Positions 27,989-37,580 of a stretch of 64,000 bases of DNA are shown in pieces. This stretch comes from Amphritea balenae (lineage in GTDB: Bacteria > Pseudomonadota > Gammaproteobacteria > Pseudomonadales > Balneatricaceae). Within the stretch, counting starts at the first letter, position 1, and each line of letters starts with the position of its first letter. The translations under genes and the position numbers were made by a program. The stretch spans positions 62,001 through 126,000 of the forward strand of contig NZ_RQXV01000008.1 of the NCBI RefSeq assembly GCF_003858655.1. The letters are read 5' to 3'. Below the pieces are notes generated by a model. It did not search any database. It was not told where the DNA came from and was given only the letters and a program-made list of their open reading frames with translations.

Positions 27989-28345
27989 TCAGTCGCCAAT
28001 CAAAAAATCTGCAATCATTGATAGGCTACTAAGGTCCTTTTTATAGATTTCTGTATATCCGCATTTCTTACAGGCTATGTAAACAAACCCTTCGGTTGCC
28101 ACATCGAAAATCTCTGAAATACCATCACCAGAAGCCCTAAACCCACCGCGCTCATATATATGATGATCGCACTTAAAGCATCTGTATTCTGACTGAGTGC
28201 GATACGACTCGGAGTTTAGGTAAGCCTCTTTAAACTTCTGAATCTCTCGACTATTACATGAAGCTGGGCAAGTACATGTCGTGCACTTATCATTACCTGC
28301 TTTTACTGTGCTATCACAAGCTTGGCAGCGCCAATCGTAGTTCAT
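27989..28345 (-). CDS. Cassette gene 2: zinc-ribbon protein (DUF2082-like C-terminus)
   Basis: This 118-residue protein has two zinc-ribbon parts. The N-terminal one holds CQAC and CTTC-TC pairs (residues about 7-28), the C-terminal one CFKC (about 56-59) and CKKC (about 92-95). The segment FRASGDGISEIFDV followed by CGYTEIYKKDLS matches the small zinc-ribbon family DUF2082, which is thought to bind nucleic acid. No enzymatic motif is seen. It is flanked by attC sites 1 and 2 and read in the cassette direction; AAGGA precedes the ATG. Confidence 0.75.
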   Translation of the reverse strand: MNYDWRCQACDSTVKAGNDKCTTCTCPASCNSREIQKFKEAYLNSESYRTQSEYRCFKCDHHIYERGGFRASGDGISEIFDVATEGFVYIACKKCGYTEIYKKDLSSLSMIADFLIGD

Positions 28346-28366
28346 CTCAGCATCCTTACTCTTGAC

Positions 28367-28426
28367 CTATAACGCCTTTAGCAACGGCGCGGCTTTATCG
28401 CGTCCGATTGCCTAAACTTGTTAACC
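28367..28426 (-). other. attC-like recombination site 1 (end of cassette 1)
   Basis: On the minus strand it reads TTAACAAGTTTAGGCAATCGG to CCGTTGCTAAAGGCGTTATAGG. The arms pair as TTTAG(g)CAA(t)CGG(a)CGCG against CGCGCCGTTGCTAAA, so three bases stay unpaired on one strand, the classic attC asymmetry. The stop codon of the upstream gene lies inside the left box. Confidence 0.88.
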
Positions 28427-28708
28427 CTGGACCTGGATGAAAGCATCGTTTGCATGATAATGCTTAATTGCCTCCAAAATCAGGCTTGGGCCAGGATTGT
28501 TTATTTGGGCATGCAGATTCTCAGCGATAGACTGAACATCTTGAACTGATAAGAAATACGGCATACCTTCGAATGTCTCGCTAACTCCATCGTCTTCGAT
28601 TACGGCTACTGGACTATCGAGTGTCAGTTCACCCCGAGCAACGTATAAGAAGTGATCCCACTCTAGGGATTCAATCTGATCAATGATCTCTTTTAGAACA
28701 CCTTTCAT
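28421..28708 (-). CDS. Cassette gene 1: small hypothetical protein
   Basis: This 95-residue acidic soluble protein (ATG at 28708; a TTG at 28720 is a possible earlier start) has segments EWDHFLYVARGE and FLSVQDVQSIAENLHAQ. These resemble the small immunity- or regulator-like proteins often found in integron cassettes, but I cannot assign a family securely. Its TAA is part of attC site 1. It is the cassette closest to the presumed upstream boundary at 28726, where GTTAACC gives a core-box-like junction. Confidence 0.65.
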   Translation of the reverse strand: MKGVLKEIIDQIESLEWDHFLYVARGELTLDSPVAVIEDDGVSETFEGMPYFLSVQDVQSIAENLHAQINNPGPSLILEAIKHYHANDAFIQVQG

Positions 28709-28733
28709 ATTCAAGCTCAATGGGGTTAACAGC

Positions 28734-28762
28734 TAGATATACGTCATAGTGACGTATATCTA
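28734..28762. repeat. Perfect 13-bp inverted repeat at the cassette-array boundary
   Basis: TAGATATACGTCA and TGACGTATATCTA flank a 3-nt loop (tag). It ends 4-9 nt from the GTTAACC junction that begins the first cassette. No T-run follows. It could be an operator, a hairpin recombination target or part of a degenerate primary site. Confidence 0.85.
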
Positions 28763-28934
28763 CAAACAAAGTGAGGAGCTACAACAGGAGAGATCAAATT
28801 CCTTTTCCTTACCATCACGGCCCAAAGCATCCTGCCCGGTTATAAGATTAATAGTGCAATAGAAAGCTTCTGAAATCCAGAACTTAGATCAGCTAAAGCA
28901 TAGCCTGACACAGATGGGTATCCCCTTCTATATT

Positions 28935-28957
28935 GCCGCCCCAGCAACTGAGGCGGC
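28935..28957. terminator. Hairpin between adenine deaminase and the cassettes
   Basis: GCCGCCcCAG-caa-CTGaGGCGGC is a 10-bp stem with one mismatch and a 3-nt loop, 21 bp past the deaminase stop. The T-run is short on either side (tttagatt), so terminator strength is moderate. Confidence 0.6.
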
Positions 28958-28977
28958 TTTAGATTGTTAAGCCACCT

Positions 28978-30003
<1,026 letters not shown>

Positions 30004-30147
30004 TTAGTAAATAAAGCTGATTCGGGCAAAAAATCACCTTCTGCTGCGAACAAATAAGCTCTGTTATAGGCCCTGTTATGAGTTCTGTTATTGCCTATAG
30101 GACCGATGAAAGCGACAATAACCGCTCACCTACGTAAGGAACCGGTA

Positions 30148-31566
30148 ATGATACCCGCCCAATCAGGATCTGAATCCTGGCTTGAATCCAGTAAAATATA
30201 CCTGCATCCAAGGGCTATTACCCTTTTTTTCCTGGGTTTTTCATCCGGTCTCCCCCTACTGCTGGTATTTGGTACTCTGTCATTCTGGCTCCGTGAAGCC
30301 GGCATCGAACGTAGCCTGATCACCTATTTTTCATGGGTCGGTCTGGCTTATGGTTTTAAATGGATCTGGGCACCTCTGATTGATCGTCTTGCCATCCCTT
30401 TACTTTCGACTCTGCTTGGCAGACGGCGCAGCTGGCTGGTTTTAGCCCAACTAATGTTAGTACTTAGCCTGTCAGGACTGGCATTTTCAAATCCGCTGGA
30501 AAACCTTGAAGCGATGGCCATCCTGGCACTTTGTGTTGCTTTAAGTTCAGCGACTCAGGATATAGTCATCGATGCTTATCGAATTGAATCCGCCGGGGAA
30601 AGGTTACAGGCAGCCATGGCCGCCACGTATATGGCTGGCTATCGAATTGCAATGATTGTTGCCGGTGCAGGAGCTTTGGCCGTTGCAGCCTGGGTTGCCC
30701 CTACCCCTGAGGCTTATTCATCTGACGCCTGGAAAATAGCCTACCTCAGTATGGCCGCTCTAATGGGTATCGGACTTTTAACCAGTCTTATAATCTCTGA
30801 GCCTGAAGCGGTTAAGATGGATCAGGAAACGCTTGAACAGCAAAATAAAGTGATTCAGTTCAGTGAACAATTTGCCCACTTACCGCACTGGCTATCCCGA
30901 TTTTTAGGCTGGCTGTATATCGCTCTGCTATGCCCGTTTCGTGACTTTATTAAGCGCTACGGTATGCAGGCAATTATTATTCTGGCGCTCATTAGCACCT
31001 ACCGTATTTCCGATGTAATTCTGGGCATTATTGCCAACGTTTTCTATGTCGACATGGGCTTTACCAAAGCAGAGATCAGTAAGATTATCAAAGTCTATGG
31101 CGTGATAATGACTATTGTTGGCGCGGGTATAGGCGGTATCCTGGTAAATCGTTTCGGTGTGATGAAAATACTTTTCAGTGGCGCCCTACTGGTTGCACTA
31201 ACCAACCTGCTATTCGCCTGGCTGGCGAGCGTAGGTAACGATACTCTGGTGCTGACCATCGTTATCTCACTGGATAACCTCAGCGGCGGCATTGCTACAG
31301 CTGCATTTGTTGCCTATCTTTCAAGCCTGACCAATATCCAGTACTCAGCAACACAATACGCTCTGTTTAGCTCAGTCATGTTGCTTTTCCCTAAGTTCCT
31401 GGGAGGTTTTTCTGGCGGCTTTGTCGATAGTTTCGGTTATATATGGTTCTTTAGTGGTGCCGCACTACTGGGACTACCTGTATTGGTGCTGGTTATTATG
31501 GCAGCGCGGGTTAAGCAACAGAACACAGTGACTGAGAAAAACCGGGAGATAGAGACAAGTAGCTAG
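30148..31566 (+). CDS. AmpG-like muropeptide/MFS permease
   Basis: This 472-residue membrane protein has 12-14 helices. I chose ATG 30148 because TAAGGA lies 7 nt upstream; a TTG-started extension to 30091 lacks a site. The motifs LFFLGFSSGLPLLLVFGTLSFWLREAG near the N-terminus and ATQDIVIDAYRIE (about 145-157) are the AmpG signature. AmpG imports GlcNAc-anhydroMurNAc peptides for wall recycling and feeds AmpC beta-lactamase induction. No ampC or ampR is in view. Confidence 0.85.
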   Translation: MIPAQSGSESWLESSKIYLHPRAITLFFLGFSSGLPLLLVFGTLSFWLREAGIERSLITYFSWVGLAYGFKWIWAPLIDRLAIPLLSTLLGRRRSWLVLAQLMLVLSLSGLAFSNPLENLEAMAILALCVALSSATQDIVIDAYRIESAGERLQAAMAATYMAGYRIAMIVAGAGALAVAAWVAPTPEAYSSDAWKIAYLSMAALMGIGLLTSLIISEPEAVKMDQETLEQQNKVIQFSEQFAHLPHWLSRFLGWLYIALLCPFRDFIKRYGMQAIIILALISTYRISDVILGIIANVFYVDMGFTKAEISKIIKVYGVIMTIVGAGIGGILVNRFGVMKILFSGALLVALTNLLFAWLASVGNDTLVLTIVISLDNLSGGIATAAFVAYLSSLTNIQYSATQYALFSSVMLLFPKFLGGFSGGFVDSFGYIWFFSGAALLGLPVLVLVIMAARVKQQNTVTEKNREIETSS

Positions 31567-31732
31567 ATATCACTTCGTGACTTAGCAGACGGGAGCAGGA
31601 AAAGCCTTCTCTGGTAGCTCAATGACTGCACAGTCCGTAGAATAAGGTATCTGGCAGCCCCTGGCCCCTAAACAAGGCTATTTCTGGCAAGTGGCAACGC
31701 CGCATTCTAGCGACGTAAGCCTAGTGAAATTG

Positions 31733-32215
31733 TTAATCGCGGAAATTATTAAACTGCAACGGTAGATCCAGATCAGATTCTCTCAGCAGCGCCATCACTT
31801 GCTGCAGATCATCCCGTTTTTTACCATTAATCCGCACCTGATCACCCTGAATCTGACTCTGAACTTTAAGCTTTGAGTCTTTAATCAGCTTAATGATTTT
31901 CTTAGCCAGAGGCTGATCCAAACCCTGTTTCAGAGTAACCAGCTGGCGCGCCCGCATGTTTGCCGTATGCGCATCGCCAACATCCATACTCTTAGTATCG
32001 ATTTTACGACCCACCAGCTTATTACGCAGGATATCCATCATCTGCTGTAGCTGGAAATCGACCTCAGCATTCAGGGTAATTATTTCACCGGCTAGCTCAA
32101 AGCTGGCTTCAACTTTATTGAAATCGTAGCGCGTACCCAGCTCACGATTTGCCTGATCGACGGCATTACTTACTTCGTGCATATCCAACTCAGATACGAT
32201 ATCAAATGACGGCAT
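31733..32215 (-). CDS. yajQ: YajQ family nucleotide-binding protein
   Basis: This 160-residue protein starts PSFDIVSELDMHEVSNAVDQANRE and ends LPLQFNNFRD, both family hallmarks. It has two ferredoxin-like RNP domains. Members bind nucleic acid and, in Xanthomonas, cyclic di-GMP. Length is normal. It is a single gene on the minus strand, divergent from the PanE-like gene. Confidence 0.92.
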   Translation of the reverse strand: MPSFDIVSELDMHEVSNAVDQANRELGTRYDFNKVEASFELAGEIITLNAEVDFQLQQMMDILRNKLVGRKIDTKSMDVGDAHTANMRARQLVTLKQGLDQPLAKKIIKLIKDSKLKVQSQIQGDQVRINGKKRDDLQQVMALLRESDLDLPLQFNNFRD

Positions 32216-32344
32216 CGCTGTTGCTCCTTAAACAGGGTCTGTGTGGCCAAACGAAGTCTGGCCGGGTTAATTCAGTTGATACTAGGTATCATACCGCTAT
32301 GATGAGGCAACACCCAACTGAATTCTGTAAAGGACCACTTCAAA

Positions 32345-33241
32345 GTGATGCACTGGCATATACTGGGCGCAGGGGCGATCGGCCTGCTTTGGGCTGACAA
32401 GCTGATACGTAGTGGCCACCAGGTTACATTGATACTGCGTAACCAGGATAAACTGGACCAATACAGCGGTGAGTTTAGTATCACCGATGACGGACAGGAA
32501 ACCCGACACAAGGTTGACGCTCAGCTAGCCAGCGAAGCTGAACCTGTTAGTAATCTGCTTATTACTACTAAATCATTTGCTTCAACAGCCGCTTTTAACT
32601 CGGTTAAATCCCGTACCTCTGACTCAACCCGGGTGCTGCTGTTACATAACGGCATGGGCCCACAACAGCAACTGGTTGAAGAAAACCCTACTCTGGAAGT
32701 CTGGGCTGGGAGCACAACCGATGGCGCCTATTTTTCTGCCCCATTTATTCTGATCAGAGCCGGCAAAGGTGAGACCCGAATTGGCAGGCTTTCCCAGCAG
32801 GGATCTGAGCAACTGTTTAATGAGCTCAATTGCGACCAAAACCCACTGTTACTTGAAACCGATATTATTTCGGTACTCTGGCGCAAACTGGCCATTAACT
32901 GTGCCATCAACCCTTTAACTGCACTTTTTAACTGCCGCAACGGTGAACTGCTCAAATATGATGATCGACGCGCAGCGATGGCGCAGATCTGCAAGGAGGT
33001 TGAGCAGGTTGCCAGCGCACTGAATATCACATTGTTCGATTGCAAATTAATGGAACAAGCTTGGAACATTGCCGAACTCACCGGTCAGAATCACTCTTCT
33101 ATGCAGCAGGATGTCAGCCAGGGCAGGCCAACCGAGATCGAAACCATTACCGGCTACCTATGCCAGGAAGCTGAACGAATGGGAATTAATGTACCTGCGA
33201 ATCAAATGACCTTAGATGCGATACGAAGCATCAGTCTATAA
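32345..33241 (+). CDS. 2-dehydropantoate 2-reductase family protein
   Basis: This 298-residue oxidoreductase has the N-terminal NADP motif ILGAGAIGLLWADKL (about 6-20). The catalytic-domain Lys is in LWRKLAINCAINPLTAL (about 178-194), with Asn and Glu at the expected C-terminal places (QDVSQGRPTEIETITG, about 255-270). PanE reduces ketopantoate to pantoate in pantothenate synthesis. The gene is not linked to panB/C, so a paralogue with another ketoacid is possible. Confidence 0.82.
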   Translation: MMHWHILGAGAIGLLWADKLIRSGHQVTLILRNQDKLDQYSGEFSITDDGQETRHKVDAQLASEAEPVSNLLITTKSFASTAAFNSVKSRTSDSTRVLLLHNGMGPQQQLVEENPTLEVWAGSTTDGAYFSAPFILIRAGKGETRIGRLSQQGSEQLFNELNCDQNPLLLETDIISVLWRKLAINCAINPLTALFNCRNGELLKYDDRRAAMAQICKEVEQVASALNITLFDCKLMEQAWNIAELTGQNHSSMQQDVSQGRPTEIETITGYLCQEAERMGINVPANQMTLDAIRSISL

Positions 33242-33314
33242 TGACCGATGACTCTTTTCCTCAATGACTAACTGATCTGGTCTGTTACAAGGCCTCTATT
33301 TTAAGGAAACGATT

Positions 33315-33896
33315 ATGGCCAACCGGCTGACCAAAATTTATACTCGCAGCGGCGATAAAGGCACTACGGCGCTGGCTAATGGTAGCCGGGTTAATAAAGA
33401 CCACCCCCGCATAGAAGCTTTGGGCGATACCGATGAACTAAATTGTCTGCTCGGTCTTTTAGTTGCTGAGCTATTAGTTGCAGAAAGTCCTGCTCAGGAA
33501 GCGTTAAGAAAACTGTTGTTACAGTGCCAGAACGACCTGTTTGATCTGGGTGGTGAGCTGGCAGTTGCTGATGCAAACTATCAGGTGATTACTGCAGCAG
33601 TAATTGCCGATATGGAGCAACAGATCGATGATTTGAATAGTACCTTGCCGCCATTGAAAGAATTTATTCTGCCCGGTGGCAATCGGCCGGCAGCTTTATG
33701 TCATCAAGCCAGAAGCATCTGTCGCCGTGCAGAACGAAGAGTGGTGGAACTTGCCCGACAAGAAACGGTCAATCCAGAAGGTGCAGCATATCTGAACCGC
33801 TTATCAGACCTACTGTTTGTTAGTGCTAGAATTCTGTCACGACAGAATGGCGGTGAAGAGATACTCTGGCAACCACGAAAACCCGTAACAAGCTGA
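33315..33896 (+). CDS. Cob(I)alamin adenosyltransferase, PduO type
   Basis: This 193-residue ATP:corrinoid adenosyltransferase forms adenosylcobalamin. Marks are the N-terminal TRSGDKGTTALANG (ATP loop, about 11-24), GDTDELNCLLG (about 38-48), RAERRVVELAR (about 142-152), and the C-terminal NRLSDLLFVSAR. It sits near a CobC-like phosphatase gene, consistent with corrinoid handling. Confidence 0.9.
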   Translation: MANRLTKIYTRSGDKGTTALANGSRVNKDHPRIEALGDTDELNCLLGLLVAELLVAESPAQEALRKLLLQCQNDLFDLGGELAVADANYQVITAAVIADMEQQIDDLNSTLPPLKEFILPGGNRPAALCHQARSICRRAERRVVELARQETVNPEGAAYLNRLSDLLFVSARILSRQNGGEEILWQPRKPVTS

Positions 33897-33938
33897 CAGA
33901 TACATATTTGTAGACGTTTAATACTTTAAGAGATATTT

Positions 33939-34208
33939 ATGAAAGCCAAGATTCTGACCACAGCATTCTCACTTCTTCTGCTTAACAGCCCTCTGGCTCT
34001 GGCAGACTGTTCAGATGAACAAACCTGGTGTGAAACAAAATGCGAAGTTAAACACCTTGGCGATGATGCCGCTGTGACCGGCTGTAAGTCAAAATGCGTT
34101 GCAGCCCGTGCTGCCTGCAGCACAAAGGTTGGTGCAGAAACCGCCTGGGAAGCCACTAAAGATGCCGCTGATAATACTAAATCATTTTTTAAAGGGCTTA
34201 CCGAATAA
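33939..34208 (+). CDS. Small periplasmic cysteine-rich protein, hypothetical
   Basis: This 89-residue protein has a clear signal peptide (KAKILTTAFSLLLLNSPLALA, cleavage after ALA near residue 22). The mature part carries six Cys in CX7CXXXC and CXXXCX6C spacing, suggesting disulphides in the periplasm, and a polar C-terminal helix. No family is recognised. It follows the adenosyltransferase gene by 42 bp and may share its transcript. Confidence 0.65.
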   Translation: MKAKILTTAFSLLLLNSPLALADCSDEQTWCETKCEVKHLGDDAAVTGCKSKCVAARAACSTKVGAETAWEATKDAADNTKSFFKGLTE

Positions 34209-34296
34209 TCTCTAACGCTGTTTTAGACATACCATTAACTACAACATAGACCATGCTATTAAACACATCTTCAACTATGTCATTAGCTATGCCTGA

Positions 34297-34920
34297 CTAT
34301 TTAAAAACCTGCTGATTAACAAACACGACAGAGATCCATTCTAATCTCTGTTGCTTATCCAACCCTATACGCAGACGACTAACTGAACCATGCCCCAGTT
34401 CCAGGCGGCTCCAGTGTGATGAAGGTAGTTCCAATGCCATAGCGATCAGCGCCCTGATTACTCCTCCATGGGTTATCAGCAACAACGAGGTTGATTCACT
34501 GACATATAGCTCTTCAAGCAGCAGCCTCAGTCGCCGTTGTAATGCATCGGTAGACTCGCCTCCCGGAGGGGGATTACTTGCCGGATCTCGCCAAAAAGCA
34601 TCTGACTGATCAGGATACTTTTCCCATACCTGCGCCAGAGTCAGACCATCCCAATCGCCGAAATCTAATTCCTGTAGCCGATCATCTAAGTGCAGCGGTA
34701 TAGACTCTGTCTGACAGTATTCATCCGCTACCTGCAGACAACGCTGTAAGGGTGAGCTATACACTGCCTGCCATTGCTCTCTGCTCATATGAAGGCTGAG
34801 TGCGTCTTTCATCTGACACTCTCCCAACGGGGTTAGCGGTGAGTCTGTCCTGCCCCGATAAATAGCCCCTCCCTGAGTTTCGCCATGGCGCAACAGATCC
34901 AGCGTTAGTATCCGGCACAT
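34297..34920 (-). CDS. Histidine phosphatase family protein (CobC-like)
   Basis: This 207-residue phosphatase has the catalytic LLRHGET (about residues 8-14), the second Arg/Glu region LDFGDWDGLTLAQVW (about 82-96, typical for alpha-ribazole phosphatases) and the second catalytic His in LLITHGGVIRAL (about 145-156). CobC removes phosphate from alpha-ribazole phosphate in cobalamin assembly. The nearby cobalamin adenosyltransferase supports this, but other substrates are possible. Confidence 0.8.
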   Translation of the reverse strand: MCRILTLDLLRHGETQGGAIYRGRTDSPLTPLGECQMKDALSLHMSREQWQAVYSSPLQRCLQVADEYCQTESIPLHLDDRLQELDFGDWDGLTLAQVWEKYPDQSDAFWRDPASNPPPGGESTDALQRRLRLLLEELYVSESTSLLLITHGGVIRALIAMALELPSSHWSRLELGHGSVSRLRIGLDKQQRLEWISVVFVNQQVFK

Positions 34921-34964
34921 AAACTTGTCTCCTGAGCGATAAAATATGGCATACCCGCAATTTG

Positions 34965-35004
34965 AAAGCCTGAAAAATTAAAAGCCTGAAAAATTAAAAG
35001 TCTG
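34965..35004 (+). repeat. 16-bp tandem repeat, 2.5 copies
   Basis: The unit aaagcctgaaaaatta occurs at 34965-34980 and 34981-34996, followed by a degenerate half copy. It lies in the 418-bp gap upstream of the NnrS gene, which otherwise holds only the Fnr-type box noted separately and no ORF. Confidence 0.75.
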
Positions 35005-35096
35005 TAAAAAAGAGAACTTATCGTATTACAGCACCTTCTTTAATTCAGTAAATCAGGGCTATATCACCGACACCAGCCTTTCCATCACAATACTGG

Positions 35097-35110
35097 TTGA
35101 GCAATATCAA
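35097..35110 (+). promoter_or_regulatory. FNR/DNR/NnrR-type box upstream of the NnrS gene
   Basis: TTGAG-CAAT-ATCAA matches nine of ten positions of the TTGAT-N4-ATCAA consensus for CRP/FNR-family oxygen or nitric-oxide regulators. It lies about 230 nt before the ATG, so an upstream transcription start would be needed. NnrS genes are known to belong to NO-responsive regulons. Confidence 0.45.
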
Positions 35111-35338
35111 ACACCCTATTATGATTATCTGCCAAACTAACCTCTGTCAGTGTTGTCACACTGAGCAACCGCTAAAGCTACAGAAATAAAGCGATAATAA
35201 CCTTATCCACACGGAGCATTTACCAGAGGCTATAAGGGCTGAAGTACAGACCTGATTCTACTCTGTTTTCTCAGTAAAGAACCTCTGAATAATCAATACT
35301 GTAGCAAAAATATAAACATCAGAAAGTGAACAGATTCT

Positions 35339-36526
35339 ATGCAGATTCAGGAACCAAGGCAGCCCCAGGGCTTTGCTCTTTTTAACTTAGGCTTTCGCCC
35401 CTTCTTTCTATTTTCCGCACTGTCCGGTGTATTACTTATGTTGCACTGGCTAATGCTGTTGGGCCAGGGACACACTACATATAATTACTATCTGATCAGC
35501 CAGTACTGGCATGGTCATGAGATGCTGTTCGGCTATTCTATCGCTGTCATCGCAGGCTTTTTACTTACCGCAGTACGTAACTGGACTTCAATACAGACCC
35601 CCTACGGAAAAACACTGGCCGGGCTATTTTTTATCTGGCTGGCAGCCCGGATACTACCGGTTATTTCCGAATTTGCAGTGGCCATTCCCGGCTCAATTAT
35701 TGCGGCTGTAGACCTGAGCTTTTTACCCTTGGTCGCACTATCTATTGGCGTACCCATTGTAAAGTCTGGTAACTACCGCAACCTTGTCTTCATTGGCATA
35801 TTAGTGGCCATGACCGTGGCAAACCTCCTAATTCATCTACAACTGCTTGGCTTAACAGATAATACTCTGGCCTCAGGCATGCAGTTGTCTCTAGGACTGA
35901 TTGTTTTAGTTATGGCTGTTATGGGAGGCCGGGTTATACCCTTCTTCACAGAGCGCGCAATGGCATTTGAAGCTCGCAAATATAACTGGATTGAGAAGTC
36001 AGTCATCCCCCTGGCTGCGGCCTGGTTATTGGCGGGACTATTTGGCTTTGAACTGATCACCAGCTTGCTAGCATTGGTCAACGCCGTCATTCACTTTATT
36101 CGTGTTGCAGGCTGGTTTAAAGCCCGTATGGTGCGTAACCATCTTATCTGGATATTACATGTTGCCTACCTGTTTATCCCTATTGGTTTTGCCATGGAAG
36201 CACTGAGTGGCTTCACTGCAGTATCACCCTATCTGGCCATACATGCTTATGCTGCCGGCGCGATTGGTTCTATGACATTAGGTATGATGGCCAGGGTTTC
36301 ACTGGGCCATACCGCCCGCCCGTTGAAAGTAACCAAAACGACCGTCATCGCCTTTATCCTGATGATGCTTGCAGGACTCATCAGAGCCTTCCTGCCTCTG
36401 ATACCAGAACTCTATAACATGGCTATTCATGCCTCTGGAGGACTCTGGATTCTGGCTTGGATTCTGTTTCTGATTCCCTACACTCCGATTCTTCTTAAAT
36501 CCCGCGTTGATGGACAATTTGGATAA
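35339..36526 (+). CDS. NnrS family haem-copper membrane protein
   Basis: This 395-residue protein has about twelve transmembrane helices. The N-terminal FNLGFRPFFLFSALSG and the YWHGHEMLFGYSIAVIAGFLLTA stretch (about 56-78) are signature parts, the His residues being haem/copper ligand candidates. The C-terminal half holds MTLGMMARVSLGHTAR. NnrS proteins protect against nitric oxide and nitrosative stress during denitrification. It is a single gene; no nor or nir genes are in view. Confidence 0.88.
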   Translation: MQIQEPRQPQGFALFNLGFRPFFLFSALSGVLLMLHWLMLLGQGHTTYNYYLISQYWHGHEMLFGYSIAVIAGFLLTAVRNWTSIQTPYGKTLAGLFFIWLAARILPVISEFAVAIPGSIIAAVDLSFLPLVALSIGVPIVKSGNYRNLVFIGILVAMTVANLLIHLQLLGLTDNTLASGMQLSLGLIVLVMAVMGGRVIPFFTERAMAFEARKYNWIEKSVIPLAAAWLLAGLFGFELITSLLALVNAVIHFIRVAGWFKARMVRNHLIWILHVAYLFIPIGFAMEALSGFTAVSPYLAIHAYAAGAIGSMTLGMMARVSLGHTARPLKVTKTTVIAFILMMLAGLIRAFLPLIPELYNMAIHASGGLWILAWILFLIPYTPILLKSRVDGQFG

Positions 36527-36587
36527 CAGACAAATATTGAGACATACCACCAACATCGTATAGTTCACCTGAGATAAGCAACAAAAA

Positions 36588-36625
36588 CTCTGAAGACTGG
36601 TGCAACGAACGCACCACCTTCAGAG
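36588..36625 (-). terminator. Long hairpin after the NnrS gene
   Basis: CTCTGAAG/CTTCAGAG and TGGTGC/GCACCA form a two-part stem with a small internal bulge and a 7-nt loop. The A-run before it gives a T-run only for leftward transcription, though the neighbours are rightward; it may still end the NnrS transcript. Confidence 0.6.
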
Positions 36626-36733
36626 CTTAAAAAATATAACTTAGAAGATGCTAGCACCTGTAACTAATGCTATTGTTGTGCAACCAGACGAATAGCTGCT
36701 TCCTCAACTTGATTGCCAGAGTTCCAATAACCA

Positions 36734-37306
36734 ATGTCCTCCATTAAACACTTAATTGTAATTGCCGGCCCAAGTAGCTCCGGCAAGTCGACACTATTAA
36801 AACGAATTTCTCTAGGTGAGCTACCAAACCTTTCAAAACAGATCCAAATAGATTCACCTTACCTTTATTCGACTATCCATGCTTCCAGACTGCCAATCAA
36901 GCCAAAGAAATTCAAACCAAAACTAGTTGTTCATTATGATTTTGTTAACCAACAACGTGTAAGAGGTGGTTTCAACCTTCTTAGGGATTTAATTAAGCGA
37001 TCTGAAAAAACAACCATTCTAACTCTACACGCCCCACAGAAATCTTTATATTGCAGGATGAATAAAAGGTTCAAAAAAGACATCCTAAAACTAATCTGCC
37101 ATCCCTGCAAAAGCTCCCTTAAAGCATTAAAAAATTCTAGACTAACTCGAAGTCTGTATAAAAATACGGATTTTTTGCTGAATGCCTACACAGAGTGGTT
37201 TGTTTTTATAGAAAACAATAATGTAACAACTCATTTTATTCTGGACTCTACCTCATCAGACTTACCCAATGCAGTACTTTATAAACCAGGAAAAAACCTC
37301 ACCTAA
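36734..37306 (+). CDS. P-loop NTPase, paralogue A of the pair flanking an IS5 element
   Basis: This 190-residue protein starts SSIKHLIVIAGPSSSGKST, with Walker A GPSSSGKST at residues 12-20. A shared HYDFVNQQR motif lies near 67-75, a basic middle part follows (MNKRFKKDILKL), and FILDSTSSDLPNAVLY lies near the end. It is kinase-like in size but has no named family. It is closely similar along its full length to the protein at 39151-39753. Base composition is AT-rich compared with the flanking NnrS and AcuI genes, suggesting transfer. Confidence 0.7.
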   Translation: MSSIKHLIVIAGPSSSGKSTLLKRISLGELPNLSKQIQIDSPYLYSTIHASRLPIKPKKFKPKLVVHYDFVNQQRVRGGFNLLRDLIKRSEKTTILTLHAPQKSLYCRMNKRFKKDILKLICHPCKSSLKALKNSRLTRSLYKNTDFLLNAYTEWFVFIENNNVTTHFILDSTSSDLPNAVLYKPGKNLT

Positions 37307-37576
37307 CCACCTCTACCCACTAAACACCCGCTGCATTGATTTAAAATATCATCCTTAATAGTTAATCAAAATCTTTATCCTGCATTAACTATATCTTATA
37401 GCTTTTATTTGCTGACCAGCCATCAACCTTGGATATCCCCCTCACAGCGTCACTTAAAATGATAGAAGCCAGCCTCATAATATAAGCACCACAAACAATA
37501 TAAACGCCTTTGCAACCGTTCTTAATCCATTTGAATTAATTCAGATAGACTTTAATCATAAAAGATAATAAAAGCC
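37307..37576. other. AT-rich intergenic stretch left of the IS element
   Basis: About 270 bp without a supported ORF or clear hairpin. Together with 38745-39150 it would have formed the original space between the two P-loop paralogues before the insertion at CTAG. Confidence 0.5.
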
Positions 37577-37580
37577 CTAG

